Assembly (NCBI GenBank): GCA_018061965.1
Contig: JAGOTG010000008.1
Coordinates: forward strand, 1-64,000
Source of the DNA: Legionellaceae bacterium
Lineage (GTDB): Bacteria; Pseudomonadota; Gammaproteobacteria; Legionellales; Legionellaceae
Length of the DNA: 64,000 nt
Direction of reading: 5' to 3'
In this document: piece after piece, positions 7,594 to 16,061 of the stretch
Layout: each line of letters begins with the position of its first letter
How positions within the stretch are numbered: the stretch's first letter is position 1
Made by a program: the position numbers and the translations under genes
Notes under the pieces: generated by a model
Database searches by the model: none
Seen by the model: only the letters and a program-made list of their open reading frames with translations
Told to the model about the DNA's origin: nothing

Positions 7594-8871
7594 ATGTGGT
7601 TCAGGTCCCTCATGTTAGCGACCACTGTGGCCATCATTTACCTTGGGTATCAATTTCTCTTTATACCTAGCTCTCAACCAGTATTAGCTATCAGCCCCAA
7701 GCCAACCACGCTCATTTCCCCTGCATCAAGCGCTATACCTGGTATAACGAGATCTCAAATACCCTTCCTTGCAGAAAGCGCGACCAAAAATTTTAAAGCT
7801 GGGTTCACCCAGCCAGGATTTGATCTCAATCCACAAGTATTAGATAGCATTGAATCTATTTTAAATTATGCGGATACCAATCAAATTGAACACAATCATA
7901 TTCTGACACTCATTGATTATTCCATCCCCGCTAACCAAAAACGCCTCTGGGTTTTAGACTTAAATACCCACACCATACTATTTCATACCTATGTTTCACA
8001 TGGGATAAAATCTGGTCGCTTAGAAACTAATTTCTTCTCTAATCGTTTTGACAGCAAAGCCAGCTCGATTGGCGTATATCGAACCAATAAAACGTACTAT
8101 GGACGTCATGGCTTGTCCTTAAAGCTCGATGGATTAGATAGAGGATTTAATGATAATGCCGATCCAAGAGCCATCGTTATGCATGGTGGCTGGTATGTCG
8201 AAGAAACGTTTATTCAAAAATATGGTCGAGCTGGCCGTAGTTGGGGATGCCCTGCTGTGCCCGATCAATTGACAACCTCAATCATTAATACCATCAAAGA
8301 CAAATCATTATTTGTCATCTACTACCCTAATCCAGAATGGCTTGTAAAATCTCGCTTTCTAAAACGCGAATCCGATGAAGCGCTGCTCAAGCCGACAGAA
8401 CCACCCAAAAGTATTACAGCGATTGAAACAGAAAAACGCGAGGATGTGCTGTTAGCACAAATTCAAAAAAAACATAAATACCAAGAAACAGAGGCTATTT
8501 TAGCTATGCCAGCAGAGCGTTACATCAGTCTATTTCAAAGCAAAGTTCCGCTAGAGCGGATGATACGCCGCCAAATTGAAGACCAAGAATATATTGCACT
8601 CTCAAAAACTGAGTTCGACAAGTTGCTCAATACCTATCCGCGCAATAGCACGACCTTTCAAGAAATTTGCTTTATATTACCTGAAATCAAAATGATTCGC
8701 GGATACTATGTAACCGAAATGCATAAAATGAATTTCGGCTCAATTACTGATGTGGATCTCAATAATCCAACCCCTAGAAGAGAGGGTCGTGAATATACCG
8801 TACATTTTGCAAAACACCCTGCTCTCGCACTCAAATCCACACATCGATTCATTCGATGGTTGGGCTTATAG
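7594..8871 (+). CDS. murein L,D-transpeptidase catalytic-domain protein (YkuD_2 type)
   Basis: This 425-residue envelope protein has an N-terminal membrane/signal segment (about 5-27). The catalytic domain (about 105-245) matches the YkuD_2 family: VLDLNTH, VSHG, then the paired motifs IVMHGGWY (His197) and GRSWGCPAVP (Cys219, the presumed nucleophile). Such enzymes probably act on the peptide stems of periplasmic peptidoglycan. The C-terminal 180 residues have no recognised domain and are longer than usual for the family. It converges on the solute-binding protein gene with a 3-nt gap. Confidence 0.85.
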   Translation: MWFRSLMLATTVAIIYLGYQFLFIPSSQPVLAISPKPTTLISPASSAIPGITRSQIPFLAESATKNFKAGFTQPGFDLNPQVLDSIESILNYADTNQIEHNHILTLIDYSIPANQKRLWVLDLNTHTILFHTYVSHGIKSGRLETNFFSNRFDSKASSIGVYRTNKTYYGRHGLSLKLDGLDRGFNDNADPRAIVMHGGWYVEETFIQKYGRAGRSWGCPAVPDQLTTSIINTIKDKSLFVIYYPNPEWLVKSRFLKRESDEALLKPTEPPKSITAIETEKREDVLLAQIQKKHKYQETEAILAMPAERYISLFQSKVPLERMIRRQIEDQEYIALSKTEFDKLLNTYPRNSTTFQEICFILPEIKMIRGYYVTEMHKMNFGSITDVDLNNPTPRREGREYTVHFAKHPALALKSTHRFIRWLGL

Positions 8872-8874
8872 AAA

Positions 8875-9630
8875 TTATTGGAAGGTAGCAAAGTAACGTT
8901 GGAAGATTCTATCATAAGTTCCATCATCCATCATGGCTACGATAGTAGCATTGATAGATGACATGAGTGACTGATTCTGCGTCGTAGACATAATGCCATA
9001 TCCATTACCTAGATCTGCTGCATCACCAATAAATTTATAGAGACCTTTATTCGTGTTATACCAATAATTGCTTGCATAGCGGTTCACAAAAATCACATCC
9101 ACTTCTTTGTCTTCCAACGCCTCCAAAAGCTCAGAAATAGTATAATACATTTTGATTTTAGGAGTCTGTTTAAACATATGTTTAATATACATATCGGAGT
9201 CAACATTCACCTGAAAAGCCCCCAAACGCACGCCAATTACTTTATTGGGAATATCATCCGTTGTTTTAATAGAAGAGCTACTTAAAGCCATAAATTGGCC
9301 ATAGCTTGACAGGTAGGGCAAACTTAACACCAAGCCGTATAAACGAAATTTAGGAATAATAATGCTATCGATTGCAAAATCAATTTTCGTCAGTTCTAAA
9401 TTTGCAATAATTTGACTGGCACGCACTGCCTTATAAGCACAATCCATTCGCAGACGGGCGCAAATTTCATTCATGATATCGATTTCGAATCCAATGAAAT
9501 GATCAGCGCTATCCGTTCGAATCGACATGGGGGGATTAATTTGATCCACACCAATGACATAGGTTTTCGCATAGCAGAAGCAATGTACCGTAATACCGAG
9601 AAAAACCCCCATCATCCTGATCCATCTCAT
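8875..9630 (-). CDS. periplasmic solute-binding protein, amino-acid type (SBP family 3)
   Basis: A 251-residue secreted protein with a signal peptide ending near CYA (about residue 21), then the family-3 opening YVIGVDQINPPMS and GFEIDIMNEICARL, and a C-terminal GNGYGIMSTTQNQSL...FQRYF. It would bind amino acids or related polar solutes in the periplasm. No permease or ATPase gene is nearby, so it may work with a distant ABC transporter or act as a sensor. AGGA 7 nt before the ATG supports the start. It lies 38 nt after the ZIP gene on the same strand and may be the last gene of that run. Confidence 0.8.
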   Translation of the reverse strand: MRWIRMMGVFLGITVHCFCYAKTYVIGVDQINPPMSIRTDSADHFIGFEIDIMNEICARLRMDCAYKAVRASQIIANLELTKIDFAIDSIIIPKFRLYGLVLSLPYLSSYGQFMALSSSSIKTTDDIPNKVIGVRLGAFQVNVDSDMYIKHMFKQTPKIKMYYTISELLEALEDKEVDVIFVNRYASNYWYNTNKGLYKFIGDAADLGNGYGIMSTTQNQSLMSSINATIVAMMDDGTYDRIFQRYFATFQ

Positions 9631-9668
9631 ATTTGCTTCCTATGCAATAAATACCTTTTACCCCAATT

Positions 9669-10424
9669 TTAGAGGTAACAAGCGACGGAACCCATTAACA
9701 AAAACCCAATGATTACAAAACTAAAATATTTTAAATTACAGCACCGTTCTACCATGACACATTGCTCTAAGCCATGCAAGGTTCCCAGATATAAGAAAGT
9801 ACCTGCTGAAATCGAAATTAAAATAGGATCCAAGATAGTTTGCGTATGCACACCATGTCCTAGATACCAGCCTAAATAAATCCCCAATGGTGTCATCAAA
9901 GCAAAAGCTAAAAATAAGCTTATGCTTTGTAACCTTGATAATGAGCTTTGGGATAATTGCATGGCTATCGCAAAGCTTTCCGCCCATTTGTGGGTAATAA
10001 TGGCCAAAAACAACATAATAACCAATGAATATTCCTGACTAAACCCTAAAGCTGCACCTAATACTAAAGAGTGTATGGATAGCATCAACCAAGCCAATAG
10101 TGCGAACGCCGGATGATTTCCTTTACGATGGTGATACAACTCGCGACCCACATGTTCAAACCACAAAAACACTAAAAACACCAAGCCGGTGATCAAATAT
10201 GCGAATGGATAAGTGTACCCGCGCTGCACAAACTCTGCGGCAGACTCTGGTAACATATGCAACAAACCCGCACCTAAAAACACTCCCGTTGCTAAAGTTT
10301 CTCCAATTGGTAAGTCTAGTGATTCCGCATTTTTTTTTCTTTTTTTAAAGGGATACCACCCCGCTAATAAAATGACTAAAAATACCGAAACTGCAAAAAA
10401 TAGTTTAAGTGTTATTGTCGACAT
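9669..10424 (-). CDS. ZIP family metal transporter
   Basis: A 251-residue, roughly eight-helix membrane protein of the ZIP (ZRT/IRT-like) family, which moves Zn2+ or other divalent metals into the cytoplasm. The metal-site helices carry LSIHSLVLGAALG (about residue 115) and ITHKWAESFAIAMQL (about 140). This IHS...HKW.E pattern resembles the eukaryotic ZIP-I group more than bacterial ZupT. A lysine-rich loop (KKRKK, about 28-33) follows the first helix. It is placed 2 bp after the CDF exporter gene, so importer and exporter are probably co-transcribed. Confidence 0.85.
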   Translation of the reverse strand: MSTITLKLFFAVSVFLVILLAGWYPFKKRKKNAESLDLPIGETLATGVFLGAGLLHMLPESAAEFVQRGYTYPFAYLITGLVFLVFLWFEHVGRELYHHRKGNHPAFALLAWLMLSIHSLVLGAALGFSQEYSLVIMLFLAIITHKWAESFAIAMQLSQSSLSRLQSISLFLAFALMTPLGIYLGWYLGHGVHTQTILDPILISISAGTFLYLGTLHGLEQCVMVERCCNLKYFSFVIIGFLLMGSVACYL

Positions 10425-10426
10425 AA

Positions 10427-11575
10427 TTATCCTTTTGGCTCAACACGTTGCATTAAAGTATGGTGATATAATAATTCAACCGCTGTGATCGCAGGATAAT
10501 GATTAAAATCATCGCGAACCATTAACTCCAACTCTGACCATTTCTTAAATTTTTTATCTAATTTTATCTCTACTTTAATTTGACCATCCAAATAATGCAG
10601 CACAATGGATTGGATACCCGGAAATTGTTGTGTCCATTTATGAAATAATTTTTTTTCCAAACCCTGGCGACTAGGCAAATTAAGAGAAGGCAATATGAGT
10701 TCATCATCTTCAGGATCAATATGCACTGTCACATCTTTGATCTGAAAGTTTGCAGCCATCAGCTCAAAATGTACTCGTTGTGCAATCTGATGCCCTTCAG
10801 ACACCGAGATCCATGGAGAAACCAACACATGGACATCCACGAAGATATCACCGCCCATTTTGCGATTACGTAATTGATGTACTTTACAAACACCATCAAC
10901 TAGACTAATCACCTGTCGGATTTCTTCAATTTGAATCGGAGCCACGCCTGTATCCACCAACTCCTTCACACTATCCCAACCATAATTGAACCCCATTTTG
11001 ATAATCAAGCCACCAACCAGAATGGCTGCAGCAGGATCCAAATAGGAGTATCCCAATAAACTACCAACAATCCCCAATACCACAACTCCTGACGAAGCTG
11101 AATCTGAGCGGTGATGCCATGCATTTGCAATAATCAACGGGGATTGAATTCGGTGTCCCACTCGTTTTGTTATGTAAAACAATATTTCATTGGCGACAAC
11201 AGAAATGACAGCAAAGGGTAGCGCGAAATAACTAGGAGTCTGAATCGAATGAGTCAAAATATGTTGCAACGAATCCCAAGCAATGGCAATACCCGTCAAA
11301 ATTAATAACAAAGACAGCATCAAGGTTGCTGCCGTCTCGATACGTTGATGACCATAGGGATGCGCCTCATCTGCATCTTGATTTCCATATTTAGAGGCAA
11401 ACAAAACCATCACATCCGTAAACAAATCTGCAAATGAATGCAGTCCATCAGCAATCAACGCATGTGAATAAAAGAAAGTACCTGCCACCACTTTCATGAT
11501 TCCCAAAAGTGTATTCACCCCAGCGCCAATCAAGGTAATATTTCGAGCCTGATGATAACGATGCTGCTGCGCCAC
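10427..11575 (-). CDS. cation diffusion facilitator (Zn/Fe efflux) protein
   Basis: A 382-residue CDF antiporter. Metal sites are in TM2 (ADGLHSFAD, an HxxxD motif) and TM5 (WHHRSD, a second HxxxD), the zinc-type arrangement. A cytoplasmic metallochaperone-like ferredoxin fold (about 205-290) contains VDVHVLV and VTVHIDP. About 90 further C-terminal residues include VLHYLDGQIKVEIKL, a second ferredoxin-like unit, as in longer CDF proteins. It exports divalent cations from the cytoplasm. It sits 8 bp after folE and 2 bp before the ZIP gene. Confidence 0.9.
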   Translation of the reverse strand: MAQQHRYHQARNITLIGAGVNTLLGIMKVVAGTFFYSHALIADGLHSFADLFTDVMVLFASKYGNQDADEAHPYGHQRIETAATLMLSLLLILTGIAIAWDSLQHILTHSIQTPSYFALPFAVISVVANEILFYITKRVGHRIQSPLIIANAWHHRSDSASSGVVVLGIVGSLLGYSYLDPAAAILVGGLIIKMGFNYGWDSVKELVDTGVAPIQIEEIRQVISLVDGVCKVHQLRNRKMGGDIFVDVHVLVSPWISVSEGHQIAQRVHFELMAANFQIKDVTVHIDPEDDELILPSLNLPSRQGLEKKLFHKWTQQFPGIQSIVLHYLDGQIKVEIKLDKKFKKWSELELMVRDDFNHYPAITAVELLYHHTLMQRVEPKG

Positions 11576-11583
11576 AGTGGTCC

Positions 11584-12123
11584 TTAACTAATTAAATTTA
11601 AAAACTCGAGGCGACTACTGGGATTATCTCGCATATCGCCCAACATAACAGATGTCGTTAACACAGAGTTTTGTTTTTCCACTCCCCGCATCATCATACA
11701 CAGGTGTTTCGCCTCCATCACTACTGCGACTCCTTTGGCGCCAGTAATGCTTTCAATACAATGAGCGATTTCACCCGTCAACCTTTCTTGAATTTGAAGT
11801 CGGCGCGCAAAATAATCCACAATTCTAGCTACTTTCGATAATCCTAACACTCGTCCATTTGGTATATATCCAACATGACAAGTACCTAAAAATGGCAATA
11901 AATGATGTTCGCAAAGTGAGTACATTTCAATTTTTTTCACAATCACCATTTCACTCATATCCGATTCGAATAAAGCCCCATTGATGATTTCATCTAAGCT
12001 TTCTTGATAGCCTTTAGTCAAATAACGCAACGCTTTGGATGCTCGTTCTGGCGTATCACGCAGCCCTTCACGATTCAAGTCTTCACCTAATTCGCGCAAA
12101 ATATTTTCATAGGATTGTTGCAT
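11584..12123 (-). CDS. folE: GTP cyclohydrolase I
   Basis: FolE converts GTP to 7,8-dihydroneopterin triphosphate, the first step of folate and queuosine precursor synthesis. The 179-residue protein has the zinc ligand motif [10 protein letters not shown] (about 69-78), [15 protein letters not shown] (about 94-108), and the second zinc and substrate region [12 protein letters not shown] (about 139-150). All catalytic residues appear present. The enzyme is zinc-dependent and its gene is followed at once by two metal transporters. The upstream gene is hinT, 21 bp away. Confidence 0.95.
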   Translation of the reverse strand: MQQSYENILRELGEDLNREGLRDTPERASKALRYLTKGYQESLDEIINGALFESDMSEMVIVKKIEMYSLCEHHLLPFLGTCHVGYIPNGRVLGLSKVARIVDYFARRLQIQERLTGEIAHCIESITGAKGVAVVMEAKHLCMMMRGVEKQNSVLTTSVMLGDMRDNPSSRLEFLNLIS

Positions 12124-12144
12124 AAATACTATACCTTTAAAAAG

Positions 12145-12489
12145 TTAACCTGGAGGCCAAGTCATTTGTCGGCCACCCAAAAGATGTAAATGGATATGAT
12201 AAACTGCTTGACCACCCTCTGGGTTCACATTAAACACCAAACGATAACCCGCGTCTTCACCAAACTGCCCAATGGCCAATTGCTGTGCTTTTAAAACCAG
12301 GCGGCCTAATAGCGCACTATGCTCTTCACGCACATCGTTAATGGTAGCAATATGAGTTTTAGGGATCAGCAAAACATGCGTGGGCGCTTGTGGCGCAATA
12401 TCATGAAACGCCATCATTTCAGCATCGTCATATATCACTGTAGCCGGAATCTGATGCTGCGCAATTTTACAAAACAAGCAATCCATCAT
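12145..12489 (-). CDS. hinT: HIT family purine nucleotide phosphoramidase
   Basis: A 114-residue HIT protein with the histidine triad YHIHLHLLGGR at about residues 96-106 and the N-terminal FCKIAQHQIPA with a CxxC-like start. HinT hydrolyses adenosine phosphoramidates and aminoacyl adenylates in the cytoplasm. The frame opens MMDCLF, so the second ATG (12484-12486) may be the real start. It is the first gene of the hinT-folE-CDF-ZIP run. Confidence 0.92.
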   Translation of the reverse strand: MMDCLFCKIAQHQIPATVIYDDAEMMAFHDIAPQAPTHVLLIPKTHIATINDVREEHSALLGRLVLKAQQLAIGQFGEDAGYRLVFNVNPEGGQAVYHIHLHLLGGRQMTWPPG

Positions 12490-12631
12490 TCCCTCACATA
12501 AAACTGTGATTATATGCTATGGACTATTGCTAATACTAGGGTATTCTGCGTTTCAATGACCTTATTTTGACGCAAACAAACGTATTTTCAATAACGCTTA
12601 AAAATTATTGCTCAAATACAAAAAATAAAAG

Positions 12632-12661
12632 TCGACAGACCCCTGTAAATTTCGATACAAT
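12632..12661 (+). promoter_or_regulatory. promoter of the tRNA cluster
   Basis: TCGACA (12632-12637) and TACAAT (12656-12661) are separated by 18 bp, and the first tRNA begins 13 nt downstream. Confidence 0.55.
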
Positions 12662-12674
12662 ATTAGGCTATTTT

Positions 12675-12750
12675 GGGCCGTTAGCTCAGTCGGTAGAGCA
12701 GAAGACTTTTAATCTTTTGGTCGTAAGTTCGAATCTTACACGGCCCACCA
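12675..12750 (+). tRNA. tRNA-Lys (UUU), copy 1
   Basis: The 76-nt cloverleaf has acceptor GGGCCGT/ACGGCCC, D arm GCTC...GAGC, anticodon loop CTTTTAA with anticodon TTT, T loop TTCGAAT and an encoded CCA. It reads AAA/AAG. Confidence 0.97.
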
Positions 12751-12822
12751 TAGTTTGCTGCTATTTGAGAGCATGTTTGTTGCTATTTAAATTTTTTCCG
12801 GTATGATCCAAAATCTCACTTT

Positions 12823-12898
12823 GGGCCGTTAGCTCAGTCGGTAGAGCAGAAGACTTTTAATCTTTTGGTCGTAAGTTCGAATCTTACACGGCCCACCA
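12823..12898 (+). tRNA. tRNA-Lys (UUU), copy 2
   Basis: This copy is identical over all 76 nt to the first, 148 nt downstream. The flanking bases TAGTTT after the CCA are also shared, showing a recent tandem duplication. Confidence 0.97.
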
Positions 12899-12937
12899 TA
12901 GTTTCCCCAAGCATCATCTTGATGCCTGGAATCTTTT

Positions 12938-13014
12938 GCGCTCGTAGCTCAGCTGGATAGAGTACTTGGCTTCGAACCAAGGTGTCGGGGGTTCGAGTCC
13001 CTCCGAGCGCACCA
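12938..13014 (+). tRNA. tRNA-Arg (UCG)
   Basis: The 77-nt cloverleaf has acceptor GCGCTCG/CGAGCGC, anticodon stem CTTGG/CCAAG, loop CTTCGAA with anticodon TCG, T loop GTTCGAGTC and an encoded CCA. It lies 39 nt after the second tRNA-Lys and is probably co-transcribed. Confidence 0.95.
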
Positions 13015-13368
13015 TTTAAATCCTTCGAAATCAATAAGTTAACGATTATGGCCGTACTTTTAGTGCTTGACTATTATGCAAACCGTGACGTAAACGCATC
13101 TTTAACCAGTGATTTATAGAAAAATATAAACTCATAAAGGACAATAAAAACACTACTTATCATGATTTCCAAGATAGAGAGCTTGGTTATTTACCAAGTA
13201 CGACTCCTATAAAAAAATAGTACTCGGAATCGGAAAGATGGAAAACACTAATTCCGCAGAGTAGTATTGCTGAAGCAATGGAGTCGGCCCCCTTTGCTCT
13301 ACAATAAATGGATTGAAATGATAATTAAAATAGCATATAATGCATTTTTATAACATAATGGTTATTTT
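13015..13368. other. intergenic region after the tRNA cluster
   Basis: These 354 bases hold no supported gene. A small hairpin CTTGGT/ACCAAG lies at 13182-13198. The right end carries the promoter for the next gene. The rest is AT-rich with no recognised element. Confidence 0.4.
13313..13341 (+). promoter_or_regulatory. promoter of the 367-aa membrane protein gene
   Basis: TTGAAA (13313-13318) and a perfect TATAAT (13336-13341) are separated by 17 bp, with a leader of about 20 nt. Confidence 0.65.
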
Positions 13369-14472
13369 ATGGAAAAAGTTGGGCAGCGTTTTCTTACGAT
13401 CAAATACAAACGATTTTGGTATCCAACACGTCCATTCTTCACTTTAGGTCTGGGATTTTTCTTGGCTAGTTTGGGTTGGATTGGCATATTGCCTCTTTCC
13501 TGGGCTTTATGGGCTGCCGCTGCTTTTGCTTTAGATGATCTCCCTATGACTCCGATCATAGCAGTAATGACGGCAAGCAATAATTTATTTCATGGGCGAA
13601 AAACGCTAAAAGCGCAAGTTATAATATCTACAATTACCATAGCACTAATCATTGGAGCGTCATTAGGCTTCTTTGTTTTTGCGCAAATGCCTGCCATTGT
13701 AGCAGGTGTTACTCAATATATTGCGTTAACGAGCTGTTCCCCAATTTTGATTTCTATTGGCGCAATTTTAGGCGGCTATATGGCGCATATCACTCACAAA
13801 ATAAATCCTATTTTAGGCATGGTTCTGGGTATTACACTTATGTCTTTTGCACCCATCACCATTCCGCTGATTGTTGAAATTGTTTTTATCTCTTCTGCAA
13901 GTTTTGCATTTATTACCAGTATCGCGTCCAAGCAAGCTTTACGTTTCTATTTCAAATATCAATATGGTCATTCAAATGCTGATGGTTATAACCAAGCTCG
14001 TTCCCTAGAAGAACAACAAATATTTATTGAAAGTCAGGCAAATAAGTTTGCCGTAGAAAAACAAGCGTTTGAAAACTTAACGCAGTTCTGCCAGAACAGA
14101 GTCTCGACTATCAAAGATATGAGCTCTATTTTGACAGAACTCATGAATGGTAGAACAGGCATAAGCAATTCCTATAAGGATATCTATCATGGATTAATGA
14201 AACCTGAATTAACACCTGAGGATATTGTTTCTGTAAAAGCACTTATTGTTGATAGTGCTGTTGCGCCAATAATACCGCCAGGCGTAGACGTGTCCAACAG
14301 CCTTTTGCTCAAATTCATACTTGCAGCCGCACGTGTGCTTAGCGTCACAATCGTTTCCACCACAAACCCAGACAACCATACGTTAGAATCAAAGACGACA
14401 ATGAACAAAATGATGCTCTCAATGGGTGGGGGTTTGGATGAGTCTTTAACAAGGCCATTTTCATGTCCATAA
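13369..14472 (+). CDS. multi-pass membrane protein of unknown function
   Basis: The 367-residue product has a basic N-terminus and about six hydrophobic segments within residues 20-190, then a polar, mostly helical C-terminal half. It contains no motif that I recognise. A good promoter precedes it, but the ATG at 13369 has only a weak Shine-Dalgarno. It stands alone between the tRNA genes and a small secreted protein gene. Membrane proteins with long cytosolic tails are common among Legionellales accessory proteins, but no function can be assigned. Confidence 0.65.
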   Translation: MEKVGQRFLTIKYKRFWYPTRPFFTLGLGFFLASLGWIGILPLSWALWAAAAFALDDLPMTPIIAVMTASNNLFHGRKTLKAQVIISTITIALIIGASLGFFVFAQMPAIVAGVTQYIALTSCSPILISIGAILGGYMAHITHKINPILGMVLGITLMSFAPITIPLIVEIVFISSASFAFITSIASKQALRFYFKYQYGHSNADGYNQARSLEEQQIFIESQANKFAVEKQAFENLTQFCQNRVSTIKDMSSILTELMNGRTGISNSYKDIYHGLMKPELTPEDIVSVKALIVDSAVAPIIPPGVDVSNSLLLKFILAAARVLSVTIVSTTNPDNHTLESKTTMNKMMLSMGGGLDESLTRPFSCP

Positions 14473-14553
14473 TAAGCAGAAACCATTATTAGGCAAGTAA
14501 TTTAAGATGCGTTTGCCCTGTAACACTTATACTCAGGACTACAATTAATGAAA

Positions 14554-14582
14554 AAAGATCCTATACTGACAAAGGGATCTTT
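14554..14582 (+). terminator. possible terminator hairpin
   Basis: AAAGATCC (14554-14561) pairs with GGATCTTT (14575-14582), between the 367-aa protein gene and the next gene. The terminal T run is only three bases, so this is weak. Confidence 0.35.
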
Positions 14583-14606
14583 CAAATCTAATGATAGGAG
14601 ATAAGA

Positions 14607-14933
14607 ATGAAAAAAATGATATTGCTCGCGACGTCAATGGTTTTATTCAGCGCTACGGCTTTTGCTGCTGCTGAAGCGATGACGACTGATCAGATAAACG
14701 AAAAATTACAACAGTTGAGTCTCATACTCGATGCTCAAGGTGAAGGTGAAGCCGTCGCCTGTTATGGTTTAGATTTTAAGGATCAGACACTAACCTGGGA
14801 AACGTCAGGGTCAAAAACCTATAAACTTAATACCTCAGCATGTGAAAAGGACCCAACTACCGGCCTTACCCCTATTACTTTCAGGGAAGGTGAGTTGGCT
14901 TGTTCCTCCCCCGCTCCAGCGGATGTAAAATAG
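14607..14933 (+). CDS. small secreted protein (108 aa), unknown
   Basis: ATG at 14607 has a strong GGAG 6-7 nt upstream. The protein starts with a classical Sec signal peptide (MKKMILLATS..., predicted cleavage after AFA at about residue 21). The mature part is about 87 residues, acidic, and has three cysteines (VACYG, SACEK, ELACS) that could form one disulfide in the periplasm. No family is recognised. A 13-bp stem-loop follows at 14946-14987. Confidence 0.65.
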   Translation: MKKMILLATSMVLFSATAFAAAEAMTTDQINEKLQQLSLILDAQGEGEAVACYGLDFKDQTLTWETSGSKTYKLNTSACEKDPTTGLTPITFREGELACSSPAPADVK

Positions 14934-14945
14934 ATTTTAAGTAAA

Positions 14946-14987
14946 GACCAGTAGGCCCATACGACCAAATCCCGGGCCTCACTGGTC
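14946..14987 (+). other. stem-loop after the small secreted protein gene
   Basis: GACCAGT plus AGGCCC (14946-14958) pair with GGGCCT plus ACTGGTC (14974-14987) with one bulged C. It probably protects or ends the mRNA. No T run follows, so a Rho-independent terminator is not certain. Confidence 0.4.
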
Positions 14988-15077
14988 CTTGTCGCATTTA
15001 CCCTAGATCTGTAACAACACCCAATATGCTCGCCTTCAGGAAAGATTAATTCTTTACAGGACTTACGCAAGTACTGA

Positions 15078-16061
15078 TTGACTCGGTTACACCTCCCATT
15101 TCCCGATCTTTTTGTGAATAAAGTAGACGCACCACGTTCATATGACGTACAATTATCACTAAGAAATGAGGCTTTTGCCCAAATGATCTTATGCTTATTG
15201 AGGTGTGAACTTATAATGCAGAACAGACAAATGCGATCAGAAGACCCGCTAGTTGGGTATATGCGAAGTAAAGCAGAAATACGCAGTTGCGAAAATGAAA
15301 TACGAAGAATAGTGCTGGGTGCGTCATCTGCTTCGAGCAATATGTGGCTTGATTCCTCATTGGGTCTGATAAAGTCGTATATGAACCAATCAGAGTTCAC
15401 CAGTGTGGATCTTTGTTTTGCTTTAATCGCAACTCAATATGAAGAACTCTTGAATCACGACCCAGTTCAAGCAGAGCTGTTTTTTAAATGCTTCGTTAAA
15501 TTGGTTGATGATCATGGATCACCTGAACTTGCCGAATGCTTACACCGATATACCATTCAGCGGGAAATTTTTGATCAAGATTTTGAACAAATTCAAACTA
15601 AGTTCAATCAAGAAATCAGAAAATCACAGCCTAATTGGATAAAGATCGAAACCTATTTTGAACAAGCTCCCTCACTTGATGTCAATATTAACGTTCATAA
15701 TAAACCCGTGTTTGAGCAATTGGTTTACAAATACGTTGAAAATGGTAACCGTGCTGATTTAAAAATCATTTTAGCGTTAATGCGGGCATCTTCATTGCAA
15801 ATTGATAAATCTAAAATTTCTACTCTATTGCAGAAAAAACTGGGCGTGATTTCTATTCAACAAAAACTAACACTTTCTTGTTTTTTTCGTGATCAATGCG
15901 TCCTAAAAAACCGACGAATTCACCTCATATTACACTCAATAAAGGATCCAGCTCGTTTTAACCAAGGAAGCTTATTGAGTTCAGAGTGTGATACTAAGTC
16001 TATTTTAAAGCAATTTCTGATAGAACGCAGTTGTCTAAATAATTTTCAACAGGCCTTATAA
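15078..16061 (+). CDS. helical protein of unknown function
   Basis: The longest frame starts with TTG at 15078 and gives 327 residues, but a start further in is more likely. The ATG giving MQNRQMRSED at 15216 follows GAGGTG, and an ATG at 15180 is also possible. The protein is soluble, rich in predicted helices and has no signal peptide or recognised motif. The section around VNINVHNKPVFEQLVYKYVENG resembles a worn ankyrin-type repeat. A segment LVDDHGSPELAECL resembles LLVDHSSPQLIIDN in the 681-aa protein at 56680. It converges on and overlaps the hydroxylase gene by 6 bp. Confidence 0.5.
   Translation: MTRLHLPFPDLFVNKVDAPRSYDVQLSLRNEAFAQMILCLLRCELIMQNRQMRSEDPLVGYMRSKAEIRSCENEIRRIVLGASSASSNMWLDSSLGLIKSYMNQSEFTSVDLCFALIATQYEELLNHDPVQAELFFKCFVKLVDDHGSPELAECLHRYTIQREIFDQDFEQIQTKFNQEIRKSQPNWIKIETYFEQAPSLDVNINVHNKPVFEQLVYKYVENGNRADLKIILALMRASSLQIDKSKISTLLQKKLGVISIQQKLTLSCFFRDQCVLKNRRIHLILHSIKDPARFNQGSLLSSECDTKSILKQFLIERSCLNNFQQAL

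Noticed and set aside
12567..12806. 79-codon plus-strand frame over tRNA-Lys copy 1
   Set aside because: It runs through the tRNA promoter and tRNA, with no Shine-Dalgarno or protein-like features.
12834..13034. 66-codon minus-strand frame across tRNA-Lys and tRNA-Arg
   Set aside because: It is the usual false translation of antisense tRNA (GTRTPDTLVRSQVLYPAEL), not a gene.
14819..15400. 193-codon minus-strand frame
   Set aside because: It is opposite the ends of two better-supported genes, has odd composition and no start signal, and covers the hairpin at 14946-14987.
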